Source: Lachnospira sp. (GTDB taxonomy: Bacteria > Bacillota > Clostridia > Lachnospirales > Lachnospiraceae). Taken from it: a stretch of 11,660 nucleotides of DNA. The notes under the pieces are model-generated. The model was given only the letters and a program-made list of their open reading frames with translations, was not told the DNA's origin and made no database searches. Numbering within the stretch: the stretch's first letter is position 1; every line of letters begins with the position of its first letter. The stretch is from NCBI GenBank assembly GCA_017626275.1, contig JAGAJD010000103.1:1-11660 (forward strand), in the 5' to 3' direction. Positions 5,377 through 11,660 of this stretch are shown piece by piece. Position numbers and translations under genes: made by a program.

Positions 5377-6375
5377 ATGGAGGGCAAATTGGAGCAGGTA
5401 TGTGTAATTTATGATAATGATGAACAGTATGGAAGACGATTGATGAGCAGCATAAGCAAAAGGAAGAATCTTTCGTTCGGAATACAGTTATTTACCGAAG
5501 AAAAAGAGTTGTATTCTTATTTAGATAAGAATGAGCCGGAGGTAGTAGTAGTCAGTGAGCAGGATTACAGTAATGAACTGGAGAAGAAATATAACGGAAA
5601 AGTACTTGTACTTACGGAAAGTGAGGCAGGAAGTGTTGATGAGATAAGCAGTACATTGCATGAGACGGTGTTGGTATATAAGTTTCAGCCTGTTGACAAT
5701 ATATTAAGAGAAATTATTCACTGCACCGGAGGCTTTAAGGAGTGCGGTGAAGCCGAGCTGATAGGAGTTTTTTCACCTGTGTATGAGCCGTTAAGATCAG
5801 GTTTTGCTTTATGTCTTGCAAGAACTTTATCAGAAAGCTGCCGAACCTTATATGTTAATTTGGAAGAGTTTTCGGGGTTAGAGGAATTGCTTCCGCAAAA
5901 TGAAGAGGAGACTTTTTCTGATGCTTTGTATGATTACAGAAAGCATGGAAAGATTACAGAACAGATAAAGAAAGTGATATGTACACACAACGGGGTTGAC
6001 TATATTCCGCCTATACAGTATGCGCAGGATATATCATGCATAGAGGCGGAAGAAACGGCAGATTTTATCAGTGCGCTTGCTAAAGTTTGCGGCTATCAGA
6101 AGGTTGTGGCAGATATCTCATCAGCAGTCAGAGAACAGTGGAAAATGATTTTAAAATGTACAAATATATATATGCCTGTAAAGGAGGATTATTTGTCATT
6201 AAGAAAGCTTGAAGGTTTTGAAAAGTATTTGCTTATGTCGGGCATGGAGCATATATGGAATCATATAAAGAAAGTAAATATTCCACAGAAATGCGGCAGT
6301 ATACATAAGGATTATATGAATTGCAGAGAAGGGGAAATGATGAATGGATTCGTTAGAAGTATACTTGCAGAATAG
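5377..6375 (+). CDS. tadZ: TadZ/CpaE-like pilus localisation protein with degenerate receiver and P-loop
   Basis: The 332-residue soluble protein has the TadZ layout. Residues 7-115 form an atypical receiver domain, starting VCVIYDNDEQYG and ending with the conserved Lys and aromatic residues of YKFQPVDNIL (101-110). A MinD/ParA-like ATPase domain follows, starting ELIGVFSP (127-134). Both domains are degenerate: strand 3 ends VVVVSEQD with Ser where the phosphorylated Asp is expected, and the P-loop region SPVYEPLRSGF (133-143) lacks the GKT/S lysine. TadZ/CpaE proteins place the Tad machine in the cell, often at a pole, and recruit the ATPase. Family identity rests on architecture and operon position. 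ATG 5377 has only a poor upstream site; the TTG at 5389 has GGAGG five bases before it and could be the real start, removing four residues. The end overlaps tadA by 32 bp. Confidence 0.8.
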   Translation: MEGKLEQVCVIYDNDEQYGRRLMSSISKRKNLSFGIQLFTEEKELYSYLDKNEPEVVVVSEQDYSNELEKKYNGKVLVLTESEAGSVDEISSTLHETVLVYKFQPVDNILREIIHCTGGFKECGEAELIGVFSPVYEPLRSGFALCLARTLSESCRTLYVNLEEFSGLEELLPQNEEETFSDALYDYRKHGKITEQIKKVICTHNGVDYIPPIQYAQDISCIEAEETADFISALAKVCGYQKVVADISSAVREQWKMILKCTNIYMPVKEDYLSLRKLEGFEKYLLMSGMEHIWNHIKKVNIPQKCGSIHKDYMNCREGEMMNGFVRSILAE

Positions 6376-7600
6376 ACAAAAGATGGTTGAGGAACAGATT
6401 CGGAATATCAGAACCGGAATATATCAGGAGCTGGACAGAGAGCCTGACATGACAGAAGAACAGCTTGAAGAAAGAATTACGGATATGATAAAGCAAAGTA
6501 AGCTTGCGATGTCTGTAAGAGAAAAAGAGACGGTAAGCACAGAGGTATTTAATTCAATCAGAAAAATGGACATTTTGCAGGAGCTTCTTGAAGATGACAC
6601 AGTGACTGAGATTATGATAAACGGTTACAGCAGTATCTTTGTGGAGCGCAACGGAAAAATTTTTCGGTGGAATAAATATTTTGAGAGTACGCAGCGTCTG
6701 GAAGATGTGGCACAGAGAATTGCAGCACTTTCCAACAGGATTGTTAATGAATCTGTTCCGATAATGGATACAAGACTTTCAGACGGTTCGCGTGTGAATA
6801 TTGTACTTCCACCTGTTGCGATAGACGGACCGGTAGTTACGATCAGAAAGTTTTATAATACGCCGATTACTGTTGAGAGATTGATTGAGTTAGGCTCTGT
6901 AAGTGAAGAGGCGGCACAGTTTTTGGAAAAAGCGGTGCGGGCAGGATATAATATTTTTATAAGCGGCGGAACCGGTTCGGGAAAGACTACCTTTCTAAAT
7001 GCATTGTCAAATTATATTCCAAAAGACGAAAGAATAATTACCATTGAAGATTCTGCGGAGCTTCAGATAACTAATGCAGAGAATCTTGTACGACTTGAAG
7101 CAAGGAATATGAATGTTGAGGGAAAGAATGAAGTTACAATCAGAGACCTTATTAAATCAAGCCTTCGTATGAGACCGGACAGAATTATTGTCGGAGAAGT
7201 CAGGGGAGCAGAGGCAATAGATATGCTTCAGGCGATGAACACAGGACATGACGGGAGTCTTTCAACAGGGCACAGCAACAGTCCTTCAGATATGCTTTCG
7301 AGGTTAGAGACTATGGTGTTAATGGGAATGGATATGCCGATAGCAGCAATAAGGCAGCAGATTGCCTCGGCAATAGATATAATTGTTCATTTGGGAAGAT
7401 TGAGAGATAAGTCAAGGCATGTTCTGGCGATTGAGGAAGTTGGAGATGTTTTGGGAGGACAGATACAGCTACATAGATTATTTGAATTTAAGGAAAGAGG
7501 CGAAGATGAGTGTGGACGGGTTTTGGGAGAATTGGAGAGGGTGTTTGACACACTGGACAACAATTACAAAATGGCAGCAGCAGGTATCATATCGTATTGA
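6344..7600 (+). CDS. tadA: Tad secretion ATPase, CpaF/TadA family
   Basis: This 418-residue hexameric secretion ATPase powers assembly (and possibly retraction) of the Flp fibre at the cytoplasmic face. A helical N-terminal region (1-80) leads to the N-domain with the LLEDDTVTEIMINGYSSIFV stretch (81-100). The RecA-like core has Walker A GGTGSGKTT (208-216), the Asp box ITIEDSAEL (232-240), Walker B around MRPDRIIVGEVRG (276-288) and the His box TGHDGSLSTGHSNS (300-313). All catalytic motifs look intact, and the length is normal for CpaF proteins. AAGGGG upstream at 6329-6334 supports ATG 6344, inside the end of the TadZ gene in another frame. The 3' end overlaps the predicted tadB start by 95 bp, so the whole block is probably one translationally coupled transcript. 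Confidence 0.95.
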   Translation: MDSLEVYLQNRQKMVEEQIRNIRTGIYQELDREPDMTEEQLEERITDMIKQSKLAMSVREKETVSTEVFNSIRKMDILQELLEDDTVTEIMINGYSSIFVERNGKIFRWNKYFESTQRLEDVAQRIAALSNRIVNESVPIMDTRLSDGSRVNIVLPPVAIDGPVVTIRKFYNTPITVERLIELGSVSEEAAQFLEKAVRAGYNIFISGGTGSGKTTFLNALSNYIPKDERIITIEDSAELQITNAENLVRLEARNMNVEGKNEVTIRDLIKSSLRMRPDRIIVGEVRGAEAIDMLQAMNTGHDGSLSTGHSNSPSDMLSRLETMVLMGMDMPIAAIRQQIASAIDIIVHLGRLRDKSRHVLAIEEVGDVLGGQIQLHRLFEFKERGEDECGRVLGELERVFDTLDNNYKMAAAGIISY

Positions 7601-8357
7601 GCAGAGCTTTCCGGCAAAGGTAATATGGAAAAAGTATAAGATATCTTTAGCAGATTTTTTTAAAATTCTTGCTTCGGGAGTTATCCGATTGTTAGTTGCG
7701 TCATGGATTTTTTATCACAATGTCTATGCAGTTATTATAATGTGTCCGTATTTGTATTTCCACTTAAAATCAAAGGCGGATGAGATTGATAAGGAAAAGA
7801 AAAGATTATTAAATATGCAGTTTAAAGACGGTATGCAGTCTGTTTCATTTTCATTAAATTCAGGTTATTCAATAGAAAATGCTTTTCGTGAAGCCTGCTC
7901 CGAGTTAAAACAGCTATATGGAGAGGAAAGCGTGATTGCAAAAGAGTTTCAGAGAATTGTAAGACGCATGGAACATAATGAAAATATTGAGGATATTCTT
8001 GAAGAATTTGCCGCAAGGAGCGGAGTTGAAGATATTCAGTATTTTGCGGCGGTATTTCGTTATGCCAAGCGATGCGGAGGAGATTTGATTGCAATTATAA
8101 GGCAGACAGCTATGACAATATTTGAAAAAAATGAAACGATGAATGAAATTCAGACAGTAATCAGCGGAAAAAAGATGGAACAAAAGGTGATGAGTGCAGT
8201 TCCTTTTCTGCTTGTGGGATATTTGCAGCTTACATCATGGGATTTTATAAGCTCACTGTATGATAATCCGTTGGGAATAGCTGTTATGACGGGCTGCCTT
8301 TTAATATACCTGTTGTCTGACTACATAGCAAAGAGGATTATGGATATTGAAGTATAA
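7506..8357 (+). CDS. tadB: Tad assembly platform protein TadB (type II secretion F domain)
   Basis: The 283-residue inner-membrane protein forms the assembly platform with TadC. Residues 50-86 hold two membrane helices. The cytoplasmic F domain spans about 105-205, with FKDGMQSVSFSLNSGYSIENAF (106-127) and YAKRCGGDLIAIIRQTA (186-202) typical of the family. Two C-terminal helices follow at about 230-247 and 256-272. ATG 7506 is preferred because GAGG (7497-7500) is five bases upstream. The frame stays open further left into tadA, but that part is a shadow of tadA. The first 40 or so residues (rich in Trp and Gln) overlap tadA and do not look family-like, so a later non-ATG start is possible; no in-frame ATG or GTG appears near the tadA stop. 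The end overlaps tadC by 11 bp. Confidence 0.87.
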   Translation: MSVDGFWENWRGCLTHWTTITKWQQQVSYRIEQSFPAKVIWKKYKISLADFFKILASGVIRLLVASWIFYHNVYAVIIMCPYLYFHLKSKADEIDKEKKRLLNMQFKDGMQSVSFSLNSGYSIENAFREACSELKQLYGEESVIAKEFQRIVRRMEHNENIEDILEEFAARSGVEDIQYFAAVFRYAKRCGGDLIAIIRQTAMTIFEKNETMNEIQTVISGKKMEQKVMSAVPFLLVGYLQLTSWDFISSLYDNPLGIAVMTGCLLIYLLSDYIAKRIMDIEV

Positions 8358-9570
8358 CAAAAAACATTTAAAAAAGTATTTACCGGCAGCAGTTGTTGTT
8401 GTTATTGCGGCAGGAGGAGTCTATTCGGGAAATAAACCGGAGAGTATTACCGATAATGTTATTCAAAGACCTGAGTATAACGAAGAATCACAGACGTTGG
8501 CTGTTAATGTGTATGCGGAAGGCGAAGATAAGCCGTTCTATGTTGAATTGGAAATTCAGCCAAAGAAGTATACAGATAGGCAGATACAGGATATTTTTGA
8601 CACGGTATACGAACAGCTTAAAGAGCTTATAAAGGGTGAGAACACGGAGTTGTCGGAAGTTACTGAGGATTTGAATTTAGTTACGGTGATTGAAGGGTAT
8701 CCTGTGACAATAGAATGGTATTCGCAGGATTATACACTGATCGACTATGACGGAACTGTTTATAACAGTGATTTTCTGTCGCAGGAGCAAAAAGATGTGG
8801 AATTACTGCTGATTTTGTCATACGAAAATTACAGCAGACAGTACTCAGTTATGGTCACTGTAAAGCAGCCTCAATTAACATCGCACAGGGAAAAGGAGCA
8901 GGGAATTCAGTCTGAATTAAACAGAATGATTACAGAAGATAATTCGGATACGTTAAAGCTGCCTGAACAGATTAACGGAGTGAACGTTTCGTATGAGTAT
9001 GCTAAGGAGAATGAATCAATACTGCTTATTATACTTCCCATAATAGCATTGATTTTGCTTCCGCTAAAGAAGTATCAGGACAGAATAAAGCGGCAGCAGT
9101 TAAGAAAAGAGCAGCTTAAATATGATTATGCAGAAGTGATTGCCAAGCTGACACTGCTCGCAGGTGCAGGAATGTCAATGCAGAGAGCGTGGGAGAAGGT
9201 AGCTTATGATTATGAACAGAACAGGAAAAGAAGCGGAAAAAGATATGTATACGAGGAAATGCTTAGAACCTGCATGGAGTTTAAATCGGGTGTTTCACAA
9301 AAATGCGCATATGAACATTTTGGAAATCGCTGTGACACAAAAGAGTATAGAAAGCTGTCATCATTGTTGGCACAGAATGTTAAAAAAGGAACAAATGACA
9401 TTTTGAAACTGCTTGAGGAGGAATCAAAGGCAGCGTTTGAAGAACATAAGAATCTGGCGGTTAAAAAGGGGGAGGAGGCAGGAACAAAATTATTGCTCCC
9501 CATGATTATGCTGCTTGTAATTGTAATGATAATTATGATGTTTCCGGCTATGACATCATTTGGAATTTAA
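8347..9570 (+). CDS. tadC: Tad assembly platform protein TadC with a large extracytoplasmic insert
   Basis: The 407-residue protein is about 100 residues longer than usual TadC. A first helix (12-27) is followed by an outside-facing region (about 28-224), a second helix (225-240), the cytoplasmic F domain (about 258-370, with YAEVIAKLTLLAGAGMSMQR at 261-280 and SSLLAQNVKKGTNDI at 338-352), and a last helix (383-400). The insert is beta-rich and looks like two bacterial Ig-like repeats: the VTEDLNL...TIEWYS...DYDGTVYNSDF run (105-143) follows the pattern of atrophied bacterial Ig domains, with similar partial units before (36-72) and after (196-220). It may contact the fibre or cell wall; this is inference. 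The start is TTG 8347, ten bases after AGAGG (8332-8336). No in-frame ATG occurs for nearly 200 codons, which supports TTG. Confidence 0.88.
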   Translation: MKYNKKHLKKYLPAAVVVVIAAGGVYSGNKPESITDNVIQRPEYNEESQTLAVNVYAEGEDKPFYVELEIQPKKYTDRQIQDIFDTVYEQLKELIKGENTELSEVTEDLNLVTVIEGYPVTIEWYSQDYTLIDYDGTVYNSDFLSQEQKDVELLLILSYENYSRQYSVMVTVKQPQLTSHREKEQGIQSELNRMITEDNSDTLKLPEQINGVNVSYEYAKENESILLIILPIIALILLPLKKYQDRIKRQQLRKEQLKYDYAEVIAKLTLLAGAGMSMQRAWEKVAYDYEQNRKRSGKRYVYEEMLRTCMEFKSGVSQKCAYEHFGNRCDTKEYRKLSSLLAQNVKKGTNDILKLLEEESKAAFEEHKNLAVKKGEEAGTKLLLPMIMLLVIVMIIMMFPAMTSFGI

Positions 9571-9577
9571 TAGAGAG

Positions 9578-9592
9578 GCTGTTGAGAACAGC
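9578..9592 (+). other. Small perfect hairpin just before the pilin ribosome binding site
   Basis: GCTGTT (9578-9583) pairs with AACAGC (9587-9592) around a GAG loop. It lies between tadC and the flp start, with the pilin AAGGAGG beginning three bases later at 9595. There is no U-tract, so it is not a terminator. A stem here could protect a processed flp mRNA 5' end or tune pilin translation. Confidence 0.4.
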
Positions 9593-9606
9593 AGAAGGAG
9601 GAAAAT

Positions 9607-9777
9607 ATGCTGAGAATATTTAAAAGATTTTTAAGAGAAGAGGACGGAATGGGTGTAGTAGAGATTGTGTTAATTATTATTGTATTAATCAGCCTTGTTA
9701 TTATTTTTAAGAAACAGATAACGTCACTGGTTAATACGATTTTAAAGAAAATGACAACTCAGGCGAATCAGATTTAG
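9607..9777 (+). CDS. flp: Flp1-like type IVb pilin (prepilin)
   Basis: The 56-residue prepilin is MLRIFKRFLREEDG followed by MGVVEIVLIIIVLISLVIIF and a short polar tail. It has the basic leader, a Gly at 14 before the predicted cut, and Glu at mature position 5 (E19) at the start of a single hydrophobic helix (about 17-34). These are the marks of Flp pilins and specifically of the Flp1-like family common in Clostridia. TadV would cut after G14 to leave a mature pilin of 42 residues, the main subunit of the fibre. AAGGAGG (9595-9601) lies five bases before the ATG, the best ribosome binding site in the operon, fitting high expression. It sits after tadC rather than at the operon start, as it often does in Gram-positive Tad loci. 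Confidence 0.92.
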   Translation: MLRIFKRFLREEDGMGVVEIVLIIIVLISLVIIFKKQITSLVNTILKKMTTQANQI

Positions 9778-9805
9778 TAAATTGTGTTATTGGTTGGAGG
9801 TCAGA

Positions 9806-11660
9806 TTGGGAAAGAGAGTAAAGGCACAAATCACAGTATATGCTGCAATATCAATATTTCTTGTGTTTACGCTGGTATGTACATGTATCGGTTCGGCTGC
9901 CGTTTCTGCAAAACAGGCACATGTTGAAGCGGCGGCGGCTCTTTCAATGGAGTCGGTATTTGCAGGATATTCCAATAAGCTGTTAGAGGAATTTGATATT
10001 TTTGGACTTCAAAAGACAGAAGAATTACAATCGGATTTTGAAGAATATATAAAAAAGAATGTTGAAACAGGGACTTCAGAAGGAATAGAAGTATTATCAG
10101 CAAAGCTTGATAACTATACCATGATGACGGATAACAGTGGAGAGTGTATTTATCAGCAAGTATCATCTTATATGAAATATACAATGTATACAGAGATTGC
10201 TGCCCAGCTAAGCGGGATAAAAAGCGAACAGGAAAAAGCAGGGGCAGTTAAAGAAATTACAGAAAGTATTATTGATTGTGAAGCACTGCTGTGTGAACAG
10301 GAAGAGTACATTTTGGGGATAATTCAGAAAGTGGACGGAATTAAAGTGGATAACTCAGGTATTGTTATACATAACGGAAAGACTGTCTGTACAGATTCTT
10401 ATTTTGTTAAAGCAGCATTGTCAAAGCCACTGTCTATGGAAAGTCTGGGAGTTACCGTAAGTGCCATATATGATGGTGTAAAGGATAATGGAAGGTTTAC
10501 TGATGTTGTACAGCTTGTATGTGATTTGGAAGAAAACGTGAAAGAATATCAACGTGATAACGTTGAGGATTATAACGAAAGCTATCTTAATAACAGACAA
10601 AAGCTTGAGGAGGTGCTTTTACAAGTACTTGAAATGACAAAGAGTGCATTGGGAGATTTAACGGAATATGAAAATACCTCAAAAAATGTTGCGGCTAAGA
10701 TAGAACAGTGTAAAGGTCAGGCAGATAATAAAAGAGAATTGCTTGGTGAAGATACATATGAGGCATTTGTACAGGATATTACAGATATGCAGAAACAACA
10801 AAAGGAGCATAGAACTTCATTATGTTACACAGAGCAGATAAAGAAAGCACTGGAGCAGAGAAAGCAGGTTATCGGTACGGCATATAATTTTGTGAATAAA
10901 TTAGAAGAGATACTTGATATAGAACAGTGTGAGAAGGTTCAGAATAAGTTGGCTGAATTAAAGGAAATATTACAGCAGATTGATAACACCAATCTGGTAT
11001 TTGATTATTCTCAGGTGGATTTTTCGGAGAAAAAATCGGGAATAAATAAGATTAAAGAAATTTATGACAGTATAACTGACGGAGTATGCGGGCTTGTGCT
11101 TGAAAAAGATAAGATTTCTTCAAAAGAAATCTCTTACACAGATTTAGCAGACCAAAGCATTGCAGGTGGCAGCGGAGCGGAAATACATGCAGATATAAAG
11201 GAAATAATTTATAATGAGTATCTTTTTATGAAATTTGCTTCGTATACGGACTATTTGGAGGAAGCTTCCGGGCAGGAGTCAGGAAAACTCCTTGATTACA
11301 TGGTGGAATATATTTTGTATGGAGAAAACAGTGACAGGAAAAATATAAGCAGGTGTATAACAGAACTCGCTCTCTTGCGTGAGGGAATGAATATGGCATA
11401 TCTGATAACTGATTCATCAAAAAGAAAAGAGGCTGAAATGCTTGCTGCATCATTAGTTGGATTTACCGGAAATATCGCAGTTGTTAAGGCAGCAAAATAT
11501 CTGATAATGGGGGCTTGGGCATTTGGAGAGAGCATTTTGGAATTAAAGCAGCTATATAAGGGTGAAAAGGTTGAATTTATAAAGACAAAAGAGAATTGGA
11601 AACTGTCTTTAGACAAGCTTTTGAGTATGGATTTTTCGCAGAGTGAATATAGTAAAGAGA
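9806..11660 (+). CDS. DUF5702-type Tad-associated membrane protein (partial, runs off the right edge)
   Basis: The frame is open from TTG 9806 to the window end (618 codons, no stop). GGAGG (9796-9800) lies five bases before the TTG. A basic start, MGKRVKAQITVYAA, leads to one hydrophobic helix (about 9-30) and then KQAHVEAAAALSMESVFAGY (about 35-54), as in TadE/TadG-like pseudopilins. The middle (about 90-470) is highly charged and likely helical, with coiled-coil-like stretches. The visible C-terminal part is the most family-like: EYLFMKFASYTDYLEE (from about 471), ELALLREGMNMAYLITDS (about 519-536) and a hydrophobic stretch ending in MGAWAFGESILELKQL. This pattern matches my recollection of DUF5702 proteins in Lachnospiraceae Tad loci. 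Most of the protein would lie outside the cell. No biochemical role is known; an adaptor or minor fibre component is a guess from location. Confidence 0.85.
   Translation, partial: MGKRVKAQITVYAAISIFLVFTLVCTCIGSAAVSAKQAHVEAAAALSMESVFAGYSNKLLEEFDIFGLQKTEELQSDFEEYIKKNVETGTSEGIEVLSAKLDNYTMMTDNSGECIYQQVSSYMKYTMYTEIAAQLSGIKSEQEKAGAVKEITESIIDCEALLCEQEEYILGIIQKVDGIKVDNSGIVIHNGKTVCTDSYFVKAALSKPLSMESLGVTVSAIYDGVKDNGRFTDVVQLVCDLEENVKEYQRDNVEDYNESYLNNRQKLEEVLLQVLEMTKSALGDLTEYENTSKNVAAKIEQCKGQADNKRELLGEDTYEAFVQDITDMQKQQKEHRTSLCYTEQIKKALEQRKQVIGTAYNFVNKLEEILDIEQCEKVQNKLAELKEILQQIDNTNLVFDYSQVDFSEKKSGINKIKEIYDSITDGVCGLVLEKDKISSKEISYTDLADQSIAGGSGAEIHADIKEIIYNEYLFMKFASYTDYLEEASGQESGKLLDYMVEYILYGENSDRKNISRCITELALLREGMNMAYLITDSSKRKEAEMLAASLVGFTGNIAVVKAAKYLIMGAWAFGESILELKQLYKGEKVEFIKTKENWKLSLDKLLSMDFSQSEYSKE

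Noticed and set aside
7419..7505. TadB start at ATG 7419
   Set aside because: It would overlap tadA by 182 bp, the extra residues are not TadB-like, and the downstream ATG 7506 has a clear ribosome binding site.
9867..10184. Minus-strand open frame within the DUF5702-type gene
   Set aside because: It is opposite a long open plus-strand frame with a good start and family-like sequence; the translation is Ser/Leu/Pro-rich and typical of an antisense shadow.
11226..11616. Two overlapping minus-strand open frames at the right end
   Set aside because: They overlap each other and the most conserved part of the DUF5702-type protein, so they are not credible genes.
1..11660. CRISPR array, tRNA, riboswitch or mobile element
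   Set aside because: No regularly spaced repeats, cloverleaf sequence, conserved riboswitch core or transposase-like frame was seen on either strand.

Overview
The window looks like a low-GC, Gram-positive Clostridia chromosome, most likely from a motile, spore-forming Lachnospiraceae. The evidence is AT-rich intergenic DNA, strong AGGAGG-type ribosome binding sites, sporulation genes spmA and spmB, a methyl-accepting chemotaxis protein, and a secretin-free Tad (tight adherence) locus with Flp1-like and DUF5702-type proteins. I see no insertion sequence, phage gene, tRNA, rRNA or CRISPR array.

Left part (1-4372): a possible tail of an upstream gene, then spmA. A strong symmetric terminator (654-700) is shared with a convergent, minus-strand chemotaxis receptor gene (705-2807) that lies between spmA and spmB, genes that are usually adjacent. 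The receptor has six predicted membrane helices, no HAMP or clear extracellular sensor, and a C-terminal PilZ domain with intact c-di-GMP-binding motifs. spmB follows on the plus strand behind a sequence that fits a mother-cell sigma-E promoter with exact 14-bp spacing. An AqpZ-type water channel lies 44 bp behind spmB, so a spore-core dehydration gene and an aquaporin probably share a transcript. A hairpin terminator closes this unit.

Middle (4373-4866): a small DUF2508/YaaL-like gene on the minus strand diverges from the Tad operon. The DNA around it is rich in signals: a TTGACA promoter-like element pointing antisense through the small gene, two copies of an 11-bp repeat with a 23-bp period, and a perfect 19-bp palindrome containing TATAAT on both strands.

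Right part (4867-11660): a tightly packed, overlapping Tad pilus operon in the order prepilin peptidase (tadV), TadZ-like localisation protein, CpaF/TadA ATPase, TadB, TadC, Flp1-like pilin, and a large DUF5702-type protein that runs off the right edge. The proteins would assemble a type IV-like surface fibre: the peptidase matures the pilin, TadA drives assembly through the TadB/TadC platform, and TadZ positions the machine. Oddities are a peptidase gene with no usable ATG/GTG/TTG start behind its perfect ribosome binding site (ATA is the best candidate), a TadZ-like protein lacking the P-loop lysine, and a TadC carrying about 200 extra extracytoplasmic residues that resemble bacterial Ig-like repeats.
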